Below are positions 11,216 to 23,836 of a DNA stretch of 64,000 nucleotides, one piece after another (positions within the stretch are counted from its first letter, which is position 1; the number at the start of each line of letters is the position of its first letter). A program made the position numbers and the translations under genes. The notes beneath the pieces were generated by a model. The model was not told the DNA's origin and searched no databases. It saw only the letters and a list, made by a program, of their open reading frames with translations. The DNA is from Fragilariopsis cylindrus CCMP1102 (lineage: Eukaryota > Bacillariophyta > Bacillariophyceae > Bacillariales > Bacillariaceae), in NCBI GenBank assembly GCA_900095095.1, contig FMBT01000325.1, positions 248,001 through 312,000 on the forward strand, read 5' to 3'.

Positions 11216-11646
11216 ATTCTAAGTCCTATGTACTGCCTATAAGAGTGTGTATTACTGTACTTGGTGCTGTATCTTGTTTTGACGAACAATTCGACCATGG
11301 ACTCCATGGACTGGGATAGCAAGATACTGTACCGTCTAATAAAGCAATCGAATGAATCAATCGAAGAATCGAAAAAATCGATCCTCATCGTCACAAACTA
11401 AAAACTTAGTCGACTCACTCGAGTAACATTTAAAATTCGTTGAACATACCGCTAAAATAATTTTAAATTTAATTGAAATCATTTCGACAACAACAATTCT
11501 GGCGTCAATTGAACATGGTACATATGTTGTTCTTGTTGAATAAACGACGTGTACTTCCAACTTGTCGTCTACGACACAGCCAGCTCTAGCGGCAAAGAAG
11601 AGCAGCTGTATTGAGCACAAGTTGAAGGTATACAAAAAACAATAGT
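11216..11646. promoter_or_regulatory. Shared intergenic region of GnT I and MRH-GH47 genes
   Basis: A 431-base gap between two divergent start codons of N-glycan genes, probably holding both promoters. I see no specific element that I can name. Confidence 0.4.
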
Positions 11647-14600
11647 ATGCGTTTGGTTACGGGTGTGTCGTCATCACGAATATGGATTTGGATAATAGCC
11701 CTCCTTGTCGACATATTCATATTGTCTCTCTTCCTTTTTCCAGTATCGTTCACCAATAGTGCTGGTACGATACAATCCTCCTCTGAAACGACGACTCAAG
11801 ATATCATCGATCAAATTCTTAACAATCAGGAACAAGATGACTCCAAAAAGAATAACCTCCTCGAATCGATTTGGGACACCTTCAAGAAGAAAATTGATAA
11901 CACAAGAAAGAACGTGCTGCCGTCGTCTAGCTCATCCTTAGATGATTCCTCGATTGTTCGATCACAACAACGATCACAACAACAAATAATAGACGATATG
12001 ACGAATCGTCGAGTTTTTCTTATGGAACAAAGCCTTAACGAACATTACACATATCAGCTCTTAAATTCCCTACCTCAATTGAAGGAATACAATTTGCACG
12101 AAGAAAATGGTGAAATAACGATGTTTTCGACTAATTCAGAGAATGATAGTATACCAAAAATAGAGCAGCAAAGCCCATCGTCGTCATCGTCATCTTCTTC
12201 TAAATCTGGTATTCGATGGAAACAAATAGATACTCTAGCTGGAGAAACAATGTGTTATTGCTTTTCGGAGAGTACTAATTCGTACTGGTCATTCCAATGG
12301 TGTCCACAACAACAAACACTGTATCAAGGTCGAAGGGAACCTAACGGTACGCTACAACGACAATTCAACTTGGGTTCGGGTCATTACTTGCCAATTATTG
12401 AGGGAGTACAAGAAAAAGAAAATGGAAAAATCCTTGATAATCTAGGTGACGCTCATCGCCTAACGACGAGTGCAAGGTCGACGTACCCTGAGGCACAGGC
12501 AATCCATCCCTATGTTGTAGGTGATCTTTGTGTCGAAGGACGTTCTGAACGACGAGTATCGGCAATTGTCTTTCACGAAAGCACATCTACAAAGTGTAGC
12601 GAGAGAAAAGGGAAAGAAATGATCATCGAAAGTGTCGACGAAGTTAGAGTTTGTCAGTACATGATACACATCTGCAAATCTTCAACTACATTTTCTGATG
12701 GGAATAACAACAGCATCAATTCATTGGAAAATGATAGCAGTGATGATAGTAGATCAATCACAGAATCTGGTGCAAAAGAGATTAACCAGACACTACATTA
12801 CATTAGAAATCATGTAACTGGTTCGTATGCTCGAAAAACTCGTGCAGATTCCAATAGCAAATCGAGAGAAAGCGTTTTAACGTCGATGCAATCTGCGCTA
12901 CCACCGTTACCACAAACGAGAATACAGGCTAATTTGAAACTTATCAAGGAAATGTTCATACACGCGTACGATAGTTACATGTACCACGGATATCCGGCAT
13001 CAGAAGTTAAACCGATCACATGCCAGCCGGCTAGTTTCAGCCTTGTAAAAATACCTGGATTGACCCTCATTGATAGCCTCGATACATTGGTTATCCTTGG
13101 TAACTATACAGAATTTGCAAGGGCCGTAGAACGTTTGAGACACTTGAATGACAACGTCAACGAGGCAACTGGCTTTTATAGTACTGGAGGTGGCATGTTT
13201 AACTTAAACCACAATGTCAGTGTTTTTGAGACGAATATACGTGTCCTCGGTGGTCTCTTATCAGCACATCAACTCGCGAACGCCTTCCTTGAAGAAGAAG
13301 TCACGGAAGATGAGGTATGGGCAGAAGATGAAAGCATTTTATCTGGGGTGTCTCGTAGAAAACAGGGTGGAGCTTGTAATCGAGAAAACGTTGAAAAGAC
13401 CTTGAGTAGTGATTGCACTGCCACTTCATCAACGCTGAAGTGCAAACAAGAATCGTTGCCGAAAGTGGCATGTCTCAACCAAACTGATAAATACTGGGTC
13501 TACGATGGATTCCTATTGGAGCTTGCTCAAGATATTGGCGACAGACTGTTACCTGCATTTAATACAAAAACTGGTATACCATACGGCACCGTCAACCTAA
13601 TTGGCGGGATTCCAAAAGACGAGACAACAGTTGCCTCGCTTGCTGGTGGAGGGACTTTGTCTCTCGAAATGGAGCTTCTAGGGAGACTCACAGGTAACAA
13701 AGAATACGGCCGTGCAGCAAAACTAGCGGCGAGAGCACTCTGGATGCGACGATCACCCCGTGGCCTTTTTGGGAAGCATATATGTACTCATAGAGGAGAA
13801 TGGCACGAAACGTTGAGCGGAATAGGATCGAATTCGGATTCGTTCTATGAATACTTAATCAAACACCATATTCTCTTTCCAGAAGATGACGACTTTTGGC
13901 CACAACTTGTTGCTGCTTACGGTGGATTGCATAATGAGTCCAGACAGGGTGAATGGTATGGAGACGTAGATATGAAAATCGGACGATCAGGTCACGGAGC
14001 TCCGCGTAAAGTTCTTGAAGCACTAATGGCTTTCTATCCGGGTATGCAGACTCTCCTGGGGGAGATTACACCTGCTGCACGTACTTTAAATTCTTTCTTT
14101 CTCGTCCGCGAATATCTTGGATTTTTACCAGAAAGATTCCATTATGGTTCTTGGAATGTTGACAGCGGTGGCGCAAAACATCTCCTACGCCCTGAACTTT
14201 TGGAAAGCGCCTATTTCTTGCATCGCTCTAGCAAAGGATTTCAGCAACAATTTCGCTCGGGACTCAACCGTTCTATATCAGATACTTCTGGCTGGCACTG
14301 GTCTGGTGATTTTGCTTTACATACTATCGAAAAATTCGCTCGTACCGAGTGTGGATATGCTTCCCTTCGAGATGTATCTGCTGATACATCAGGAAAGATG
14401 AATGCTGATAAAAAAGAGGTTAGACTTTTGAACGAAATGCCGTCTTACTTCCTTAGTGAGACGCTGAAGTACTTATATCTCCTCTTCGATGATAAAAATA
14501 TTTTGCATACTGACGAGGAGCGGGACTGGATTTTCACTACAGAAGCGCATCCAATCCATCACGAGCAGAAAGACGAATCGATTGTCGACAAGCTTGTGAA

Positions 14601-16515
14601 GCAAAAGAATGAACTGAAATTAAGAATCCAAAGAAGACTAGATAGACACACAAAACCAGTGAAGGATATCCGAGAAGGTTGTTACAGGAGAAATGGACAG
14701 AAGCGAGTCAAATAGGAGATTTTGTAAATCAACTAGAACCTCTGATTATTGAAGGTAAAAAGGCTTATAAAACCCGAAGAAAATTGAATTTGATCTTTCA
14801 CGGAGGAACAACTCCTTTTCGAACGCTATTGAACCACTTTTGCCGCATGCTTATTCCTGGAGCATTTTTGATGTATTTAATGAAAGATCACAGATGCTGA
14901 ATCCTGCCTATTTAACCTTCCAAAGGCTTGGAAACGAAGCAACTCTTACTAATTCTTGCTCCAACCTATACGCTTCCAATTTCCTATGGATCCGAGCCTT
15001 AAACGGTGGAATCGCGACTATTCGGATACCTACAAGTCAAGACTAAATGACGATCTAATGTTCCTGAGAGCGACTCGATACAGCTCGGTTCTGTTGACGC
15101 TCTTGCCCTTTATGGAACTGGCGTCCATATTAAATCTTTTTACGAGGCATTTTTTCAATGCCCTATTCAGGATATAAAAAAACGCATCCAGAAGAAAACA
15201 CCCAAAGATAAATCAATGATGGGCCCACTCGTTTCGAAATGGAGGATATGGGAAGTTTTGATATCTCTGCTTTCCCAGGTGGGAGCGGCTTTTTTGTTCA
15301 GCATATAGAGAGTGGCGAAACGTTGGTTACGACTTTGATAGAGAACGATGCGACCGACGATGACCGAGGCCCATTGGTATTGGTATATTCTAAAGCTGAC
15401 AGCATTGATCAAGAGAATGAATCTACTGCTACGGACGATACCCCCCACTCGTCTTCGATGTCCACGTCTCATAATCATCGAACAGTTATTTTGGCTGACT
15501 TACAGGGGAATAGTTTTTCGTGTGTTGTGCAGATTGTTGAGACCAGAATTGTCAACGCCAACGATGAAGAATCGACTTGCAGCAGTGGTATAAATGAAAA
15601 TGATACTGAAGATGGAAGCCTATCCAGCGCCTCTGAAAAAACTGAGGACAAGATCGTAGGTCAATTTCCTTGCTCGCCAGCTCTCTTTGGTCCCACTCAT
15701 ATATCGAATCTAAAAAAGATTAAGACTCTGACAGTAGAAGCTGCTATTCAAGTACCAGGATTCGACGACGAGCACGGTTGTGGTCGGTTCTCTTCTAACC
15801 TTTCTTCGAATGGCGTTCCGAAAAAGGGCACATCATCAGATTCCGCATCTGCATCTTCCGATTTTGTCGTCGAGGAGGAGGAGGAGGAGGAGAATGCGTC
15901 AGGTTATGTTTGTGCGAACGAAGTAATCTCTACCGTTCGTCGTGGGGATTGCACATTCCAGGAGAAGTCGTTAAACCAAAAAAACACAAAGCAAGCCACC
16001 GGAGTCATTGTTATCAACAACGACGAGGGGGACGACCTTTTTGTAATGTCAGGAGGTGGCTCTGAAGATCTTTCGGATCTAGATACTGATTACCCCGTCA
16101 CGGTTTGGTAACTTGGGCTGACGGTCAACGGATTCTTGAAATAACGAACATGTTTGAGAACAATAGCCACTCACAACTCAATGCAAAAATATCCCTAGTC
16201 CATGATGAAATAGTAGTTTCGACGACCGAATCGACTACCGACACGGAAGAAGTATCAGTTCTGACGACCAAATCGGAAGAAGTATTAGTTTCGACGACCG
16301 AATCGGAAGGCACAGAAGAAGTTCCCTTTGAAAGGGAGAGCAGCAGTGCGGCAGCATTTTGGCCTCGAGTTCGAGCTAGTCCTGAGGCACTCCAAATCTA
16401 CTCTAATTCTGGATGGGGGATTCATGCCGTACAACGATATGTAAAGAATGATGTTAGTAACATCGAGGAGCTTCAATGGCAGCTATACCTCATGAAGCAC
16501 GACTTGGGCTTGTAG
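11647..16515 (+). CDS. ER lectin-mannosidase fusion: MRH domain + EDEM-type GH47 + PA domain
   Basis: The first 1022 residues are one unbroken frame. Residues about 12-36 form a signal anchor. About 195-340 is an MRH domain like OS-9/Yos9: the double-Trp motif YWSFQWC, QQQTLYQ, DLCVEGR, then VDEVRVCQY. About 435-970 is GH47: LIDSLDTLVILG, FETNIRVLGGLLSAH, DETTVASLAGGGTLSLEME, SDSFYEYLIKHHILF, LRPELLESAYFLHR and FTTEAHPI. Downstream a PA domain (RRGDCTFQEKS, ATGVIVINNDEGD) appears as in EDEM3, and the protein ends KHDLGL at 16515. From about 14,676 to 16,110 the frame steps back one base at six or so sites, all consistent with single missing bases. Predicted role: trimming and recognition of mannose on misfolded ER glycoproteins for ERAD. 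Confidence 0.85.
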
Positions 16516-16993
16516 AAACAATACTACGGATTTCTATGAGACCCTACTAACGACTATAGTAGCTAGTTACAGTACATTGCATGCACGGTGTAGAATTAAA
16601 TTAGAAAGGTAACCAAGTCGTCTAATAATTAATTTAATTTTGCACACGCTATTAGATAAATATGTATTTACTTTTGTGAGATAGTGACTTCACTTCACTG
16701 TCGATGGATTTCTTATCATTGAAAGATCGTCAAAGATAGATATTGAAAATATATGCTACTACATATGTTTTGAAAAGAAAATATAAGAAGCATCGCATGC
16801 CAAATAAACTGCCGTGAATCATATTAAATACCGCCGCTGCCTTCTTAATTTTGTTGTTGATTGAGTGCATATGGATATCAATGTAATGAGATAGGATTTT
16901 TCCTTGATTTTTAGCTTACTATAGATTTTTCTATTTCATAGTCTTCCCTCCCCCGGGCAGCATATCGCCTTTTTTATTAATTTTTTTGGCTTA
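16516..16993. other. Intergenic between converging genes
   Basis: AT-rich 3' flanks of two convergent genes. No further feature seen. Confidence 0.5.
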
Positions 16994-17604
16994 CTATTGT
17001 TGTTTCGATCGTTTGTTCGGTTGATCATGGTTCTTACTATTTTCATTTTCTTCTTTAATACATTGAGTAAGAAATTCATCATTGTAATTCTTAGCAATTT
17101 TGACGCACCCAGTCAACAATGTTAATGGACCACCCTCTTTGAGATCTGGCAATGGACCTTGATCATGCATCCCACTGTACATTTCATCTCCAGGTTTTGA
17201 CTAGTAATATAATAATAATAATAATAATAATAATAGTAATAATAATAATAATAATTAATTTAACAGCATTGTTATGTTAGCATACGACGTTGAAGTACAT
17301 GTTACTGGATATATTTATGATTTGTGGTATCTGTCAACAAACATTATACTAGCATAGATATAAAAAAAACGTACATGATACAACAAACAAATACAAATAC
17401 ATACCTTTTTAGATTTGATGCCAACAGGTAAGCCAACCCGAACTTCAGATGCGCCGTTCAATGCATTAAATATTGTTGTCGTTTTTATTATTGTTTCATC
17501 AAGTTTATTAAAAATTTCATATTGACATTGGATTCGACAACGTGCCACCAAATGCTGCTGCTGCTGCTGTTGTTGTTGTAGTTATCGTTGTCGTCGTTAA
17601 TCAT
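16994..17604 (-). CDS. Small protein of unknown function, two exons
   Basis: Exon 1 is 17604-17405 and exon 2 17200-16994, joined GTATGT ... TACTAG. The protein starts MINDDNDNYNNNSSS, a low-complexity leader encoded partly by an AGC/AAC repeat. It then has a compact part (CQYEIFNKLDETI, VRVGLPVGIKSKK) and a C-terminal half, GPLPDLKEGGPLTLLTGCV followed by an acidic/basic tail ending NKRSKQQ. One missing base near 17,553 links the leader to the rest; a start within exon 1 after the leader is possible. About 135 residues. I do not recognise the family. The consistent splice and tail support real coding. Confidence 0.55.
17206..17254. repeat. (TAA)n microsatellite in intron
   Basis: Roughly sixteen TAA units with one TAG variant, lying at the acceptor end of the intron of the 16994-17604 gene. 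Confidence 0.85.
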
Positions 17605-18276
17605 TTCTTTTTTTGAGCTAATACGGTATTATCGAATTCCAGGATCCTATTGCATTTCCTATTGTTTTTTTTGGACTGGCTAGCTAGTTTGTCATTCGAA
17701 GCACAGCCAAACCACAAGCAATGGGAATGGCAATCGATCGATCTTATTACAGTAGTTGCTTTTCCAGAGGAAAAATTGATACGAAGCAGAAATCGAGAAA
17801 ATCCCCCCCCCCCCCCCTAAAATAAATTATGTCGAATTACGAATAACACTAGTAGTAATAAAAAACTACAGTGCCACCATACTCTGCTCTAACTACCCTC
17901 TCACTAACTTATACGTAGTTTATTTCAGATATATCAATGTCTACTGATCACAAGTCAATATTATTCTTAACTCCTAATATTTCATTTTGGAAAGAAGATG
18001 GCGGTTCAAATACATAGATCTTAGTCAAATAAATGTGGTTTTCTAAAAGATGTTAATATAAATTATAGGCTGCTTGGTTTCCATCCAGAATTGAATGGTA
18101 CAGTAATTATTTTTCCAATAGGTTGCGCCAACGATGTGTTTATAATAGTCATCATCGCGTGTACATATAACCGCAACTGTAATAATAATAACAACATCGA
18201 GCAGCGATAGCAGTCACAGCATATTCTACCGAAATAACGTTATTTTTTCTTCGAAAGAATTGGGAAACTAACTTAC
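17605..18276. other. Intergenic region with a 15-base C tract
   Basis: About 670 bases upstream of the small unknown gene and downstream of the Asn-rich gene. Apart from the C run at 17803-17817 I see nothing coding. Confidence 0.5.
17803..17817. repeat. Poly-C tract, 15 bases
   Basis: Uninterrupted run of 15 C, about 200 bases upstream of a minus-strand start codon. A run of the same length occurs at 46887-46901. Confidence 0.9.
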
Positions 18277-20680
18277 TTAACAACAATAGATCCAATCCAT
18301 ACAACGCAGGTCGGTATCGTCCAGGTCGTCGTCGTCTTCAGAATTCGTTGGTGCGATAAAACGTCGCCATAGACCGGGGCCACTCCCAGACTTACCACCA
18401 GCCAACGAGTAGGCCGAAGCAGATTTTGACAAGGCCAATTCTTCCTTCCGTCGTGCCCGTAATTCTCGGTATAACCAATGAGCGTAATCCGATTGATGCT
18501 GCAAAGTAAGGTTGACCATTGAGTTTTCATTATGGGTAAAGGGTATTGTTAACTTCCAAAGAGCGGTTTGGGATTTGCTCGGTTGCGATACAAGTCCCCC
18601 CAAAGGAACGGTCATAGTCGACGCTAAGCGAGAAGTAGATTTTTTCGATGAATTCCTGCTGGAAATAGATCCACTACCACCACCGCCGCCGCTGTTACTA
18701 CTAACTAAACTACTTTCGCTGTTCTTGTTGACGTTATAATGGATCAAACGCTGGTTCTGTATAACGTATGAGCTTGATGGAGAATTCAAAGAAAACGAAT
18801 CTCTACCCGGCGGTACCAACGAAGACGACGACGAAATGAAGATCGTCCAACTATTCCTCCGACAGATACAACTCCTCGGAACCCTTGCTTCGGGCGTTGT
18901 TCAAAGAGACGAATTTCTAAACCTGTGGCGACATCGAAAGTGGAAACAGGTCTGTTCGGTACCATAATCATCTCCCATTTACAGGGTGTAGTTCGAGTCA
19001 TTTCGAAGACCCGTGCTTGATGGTTGTATTTCAGATGAGCAATTTCCGTGTGCCCATTGAATGTCATACTTAACGTCCAACGGGATTTAGGATCGAGACC
19101 GGTTAGTTGATGTATATCCAATGTCAATACCGAAGGAGCGAAAACATCCGGTTGTGGCACACGATATGGTGCATCGACTAATATTACCTCCGTTGCACCA
19201 GATGAACGCTGATATATTGCGTGATTTCCACCCTTTCGACTGCGAACAACCAACGGAGAACTAACCTCTTTCTTTTTTGTGGCGGCAATGATGCGGGGAA
19301 TACCATTCGAACCATTATCATCAAACTCACTGCTGGAGAGCACGGGATATTGTTGTTTGAGTTTTATGCGTTGCTGTTGTTGCAGTGATAATGATGATGA
19401 TTGGCTGTTATTATTTGTAGTCATCGTCTTCCCCATTTTTGTTTTCGTTGTGGTCGTAGTTGTTGTTATAGGAATTGCAGGTATTTTTGTATAGAACGAA
19501 TCATGACACATTTTTCTCAGACCAACATAGACAATCCGGCCCGTCCGGTACGCATCCCAACGTAACAGTAATCCATATTGCATCGACAAAAATCCCAATT
19601 GCAATTCGATCATAGATCGGGTCTCAATAACGCATGATCCATCATCTCGACCCTCACAGTAATTCGTGTTCTTTTCAATCGACGCAATCTTTGCTCTACG
19701 TCGTTTCATCCCTGCACTCATGGCCTTACTATTGTTATTATTTTTATTTTCGCTGGAATTGGTATTGATATTATTTGTTGAAGACGAGGAAGTTACAGAT
19801 GCGGTATCATCATTGTTATTGTTATTGAACAAAGTTGCCGAATTCGAATCGAGTTCTCCCGATACCTCAACGATTAATTTCATTTTATCACGTAACTTTA
19901 CTAAACATGATTCTCTACCTGTTGCACTGATAAAAGATTCGAGACGTTCTCCTCGTCCCTTGTCCTTTTGTAAACGACACTTTGGGTGTACATAATGTCC
20001 AGGATTTTCCAAATGGTCCTTTGCCATGATATCTTGTATACATAAGACTGAAGTAACCGGTACCGATCTTATTGATGCTATGGATGCATTCTTATTATTA
20101 TTATCCTTATTATTATTATTTGTTAGCAGATCGGGATTGTATAATTGATCGTACTCTTCAATGTTCGTTGTGGTACTACCCCTTCTTTGTCTCTTTTTTT
20201 TACCAAAGCTCCCCAAACAGCGATTCAGACGAACGGTTCTCGTGGACGATACCGACGGAGACTTGTTAATTTTTATGCTGTTAATAGTAGTAGTAGTTTC
20301 GTCGGCGGTAATCCCGGAGGTCGTTGACATTGCAGCAGATGTCGATACACCGGATGCAGAGATTGCTGAGAACGAAGAGCTACCACTATGACCAACACCA
20401 ACACCAACACCAACCCCACCAATTTCATTTTCTTTTCCTTCTAGTGCCGCCGCCGCCGCTGCTGCTAATATCGATGCTAACATCTGATCACCTTCTTCTT
20501 TTAATAATGAATCAAGGAAATCTTCATGTAACTGCACGTAATCATATTCCATTAATTCTTTGTGTCTTTTTTGTATAGTAGCAGTAGTATCTTCATTATC
20601 GTCCTTGATTTGTTGTTTATTATTATGATGACGAGGATGATTTGATTGGTTATTATGGGTGTTTGTGTTGGTGTTTGTAC

Positions 20681-20712
<32 letters not shown>

Positions 20713-21251
20713 GTGTTTGAATTCGTTGTTGAGTTGGATTTGTCTGCAGTATCCGCCGTGGATGAGGAAGAAAGGACCTCCTCCTCCGTGTTATTATTTG
20801 TATTTGCTGCAGCGATTCCACAACCGAATAAATCCATCCCAGAATCAATCCAATCAATCCAATGAACAGGATTACTCTCATGTTTGTTATTTTTGATATT
20901 GTAGTTGGTATTTTTATCCGAAACAAGATTATTGAACTGATGTCTTGTTTGTTTTGTTGGTGAATGTTCTCCTGCAGATTTGTACAGATACGGTCGCTTA
21001 CTAAATTGTTGTTGTTGCTGTTGTTGTCGCTTGCTATTATTATTATTATTATTATCATTATTTGTATTTTTACTACCGTTAATACTATTTTTACTGCTGG
21101 AACGTCGAAGGCGTATCCGACTTCGACTGGTATGGCTACTTTTTGAACGCGACGATTTGTTGGATGTCACAGAACGATCTTCTGCCGGGCGGTCCTCGAC
21201 CATATCGTTGAGTGGGATTACCTGTATTATTCGTTTCTTCATCGAATTCAT
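18277..21251 (-). CDS. Large Asn/Ser-rich protein of unknown function with conserved core
   Basis: ATG 21251 (MNSMKKRII) is chosen because the frame upstream has no other ATG. About 990 residues. The first 600 are low complexity: poly-Asn, poly-Gln and Ser/Thr runs from AAT/CAA/AGC repeats, which also make opposite-strand frames look long. Non-repetitive islands are NPGHYVHPKCRLQKDKGR, a Cys/Leu segment containing QLGFLSMQYGLLLRWDAY, and near 19,000 VLTLDIHQLTGLDPKSRW followed by MTFNGHTEIAHL. That last part could be a beta-sandwich domain, but I cannot name it. Near 18,825 one base is missing (TTT), after which the chain continues through a Gly/Ser region and SDYAHWLYRELRARRKEE to the stop at 18277. 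Confidence 0.6.
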
Positions 21252-22114
21252 TTTGATTTGATTTGATTTGATTACACTCAATTTAATTTAATCTGAGTAA
21301 TAAAATTTATAAAAATGTGTAGTAACGAAAACGTTTGAAAGTCTCCTGTGATATGTGTATATGTATGTATGTATATATGCATGCATGTGCCGTTCCTCAT
21401 TCATTTAAATAATTTATTATTTTAATTCAATATGATATGATATGATATGTAATGATGTGTTACTGTTATTGTTATCGTTATTGTCTTTTCTTCGCCTCTA
21501 TATTTAGCAGCTCCTTTGTGATAAAAGAAGCTGTCGTTTTTGTTTGTACCGCTAATTAATCTCTAGCAGGATAGGCTACTGGTATGTACTTCTGCTGTAG
21601 GATGTAATGCTTGTAGACTAGAGTGTTGATGTTCTCTAAAGGGAGGTTGCAGGTAGCAGCTTGCTTGTTGCTTGTAATGGTGTCTACTACCACGGTGAGC
21701 AATACTTGTAGGTCTACTATTTTACTAGTACAGTACTATTAAGCTCAGTTTCAAGTACCGTAGATTCTTACGTTGCGTTAAAATAGAGCTACTGTCCGTG
21801 TTAGGGACTACTAACACTGAAACGCTACCGATGGAAAGCGTTAGCGTGTGTCGTGTTGACTTTTCGGCGCCGAATAATCCGTAGGTTAATTACATGCAAA
21901 AAGTCACTACTACGAAGTTCAATTTTTAATTACATGGGTCTATGTGAAAAAGCGATGGCACGCGCAGTGTCACGGCATTTCAAATATTTAGATAAAGGGA
22001 AATATTTGTTACTCCGAATTCGCCATCTTTCATGCGTTGAATCAAACAATCTGTTGAATCATCATCTCATTTGCATTTTTTATTTAGCTACCGTAGTGGC
22101 CATTAGCGGATGGC
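21252..22114. other. Intergenic, no gene recognised
   Basis: AT-rich promoter side of the Asn-rich gene with short TATG/ATGT simple repeats near 21,355-21,390. No supported coding frame. Confidence 0.5.
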
Positions 22115-22885
22115 TGGCAGCTGAGAGGTATATAACTTATTATTTAATAGCTGCAGCTTCGCTCCTTAAGGTCTTAGAAAGACAGAAAGTCAACGGTCTA
22201 CCCGCCAAATTTATTCTACATTACTAGTTACTATATTGGTTCATCTCCAAATCTGTCATCAATCTTCTGCGTCTCCACATCTAGTACTGTTTGTTCTCTA
22301 CTCGTTGATCGCTTCTTCCCCAACTTACTGTACAGCTTTGATATTAAGTTATTCACCTTATGTTTTATTTTCTTTATTACTGGGAGTACTCTACTTGATG
22401 ATCTCTTCTTCTTTAACCTGGTGTACACATTTGTCAAGGGGTTATTGGAATATTTCTTTGGTTTTGGTTGCTGAGATAGTTTTCTTGAGACCTTGGTCTT
22501 TGCTGGTTTGTTTGCAGTGAAGTGTTGCCATATCGGTTTGCTGTTTTCCTGTGCTAATTCCATTACTCGTTTCATGCTATGATCTATTACTGGCTTCCAT
22601 CTGTTGATCCACTTTTTCAATTGTTGGTTTGTATCATCTAATCTTAGTTTTATTGGTTCATTATATATCTTGAGTTCATCTTCTCGCAAAACCATTTCTC
22701 TCAATGTATACAAGTGGGTGACTCTCTTGGAAAGTGAATCATATTCTGCCGCTATTCTACCTCCTAGTACTGGTGTGTTACGGTCAATGCACCTATCTGT
22801 CCACATATCAAATATGATTGGTACTATTGCTTGAAAGAAAGCGTGAAATTCTTCTGTTTTGTTTTTATATGGCAGCTGAGAGGTA
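22115..22885 (-). mobile_element. Candidate 5'-truncated retroelement insertion with 16-bp target-site duplication
   Basis: The 16-mer TGGCAGCTGAGAGGTA occurs in direct orientation at 22115-22130 and 22870-22885 and flanks a 739-base segment. That segment holds a single minus-strand frame that resembles the tail of a retroelement protein and ends about 100 bases before the other repeat. This is the layout of a non-LTR element truncated at its 5' end. The 3' end (near 22131) is AT-rich without a clear poly-A. The two flanks outside the repeats differ, which argues against a simple segmental duplication. Confidence 0.5.
22231..22869 (-). pseudogene. Probable C-terminal fragment of a retroelement-encoded protein
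   Basis: The open frame runs on minus to 22231; upstream it would continue to an ATG at 22896, outside the element, so the true N-terminus is missing. The preserved part has IFDMWTDRCIDRN, then YDSLSKRVTHLYTLREM, EPIKLRLDDTNQQLKKWI, and a long Lys/Arg/Ser-rich tail with two KKRS(S/T)SR motifs. From memory, a W-x-x-R-C motif followed by such a helical region is found after the reverse transcriptase in algal non-LTR elements. No RT or endonuclease motif remains here, so this rests partly on the flanking direct repeats. A host gene is the alternative. Confidence 0.42.
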
Positions 22886-23836
22886 ATATGATCCACTCAA
22901 TTTATTTTTTATAACAACATATATTATTTGTAAGATGCTATTACAGTACATGAAATATTAAATGATTCATTTAATACATGGTAGCACTCTGTTGTAGTAA
23001 GAGAGCAACAACTGTCAGAAATATCACACCTTGAAACTTTGAGTACAAGTGTAAGCTAGTATGATGAGAGGTAAAGTTGGGTATAATGTCAAATGCTGTA
23101 CTATACTACCATACCATAGTACTGGCAATACAAATAATTAGTAGTAAATAAGATGACAATAAACCTCACATACATACACATCTACCCTTCTACTTTCAAA
23201 ATATAAGTTTGTGTTGGTATCATGTATGAAACTGACTTGAATCTCTTAGTCTTCTCTTGGATGTACACTTTTATTATTATTCCATACTGCTGTAGACAAT
23301 TGATTCCTGTGTTGCATTGGTGGAATGAAGGGGGAAATTGCAATAATAAGAATAATGATGATTATTTATTGTGCTGATCCATTGAAAGACAATGCACTGC
23401 TTTCACCTCTTATTTTTTGTCAGCATAAGATTCAAAAAATGGTTTCCAATCAAGAATACTGTAGACAATAATATATAATATCACTATGAGAATGAGACAT
23501 AACTACTAGACATTGCTTAATAAGCCTTGCGTCTCAATGTCTCAAATTGTACGACTCAAATAAATATTTACAAACAAGAACTCATTTATCTACATAAAAT
23601 ATATAAAATACACTGTACAGTGTATCACAACACTTCACAACTCACAACACATACATTACAACATACCATTTCAAAGCTCTCCATCATAACTATCAACTAT
23701 CCTACTGCATCACAGAGACTCGATAAGAAGTGTCGTCGTTGACTAATAAGTACCAAAAAAAACTAATATCTGATAACAATAGCAATCCTACCCCAACAGC
23801 ATCAACATCAATAATAACGTCAATAATAACGGAATA
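22886..23836. other. Intergenic, no gene recognised
   Basis: About 950 bases of AT-rich sequence upstream of a fasciclin gene. Only short chance frames. Confidence 0.5.

Noticed and set aside
21853-22227. Plus-strand frame of 124 codons
   Set aside because: No family resemblance, poor composition, and it overlaps one of the 16-bp repeats at the mobile-element border.
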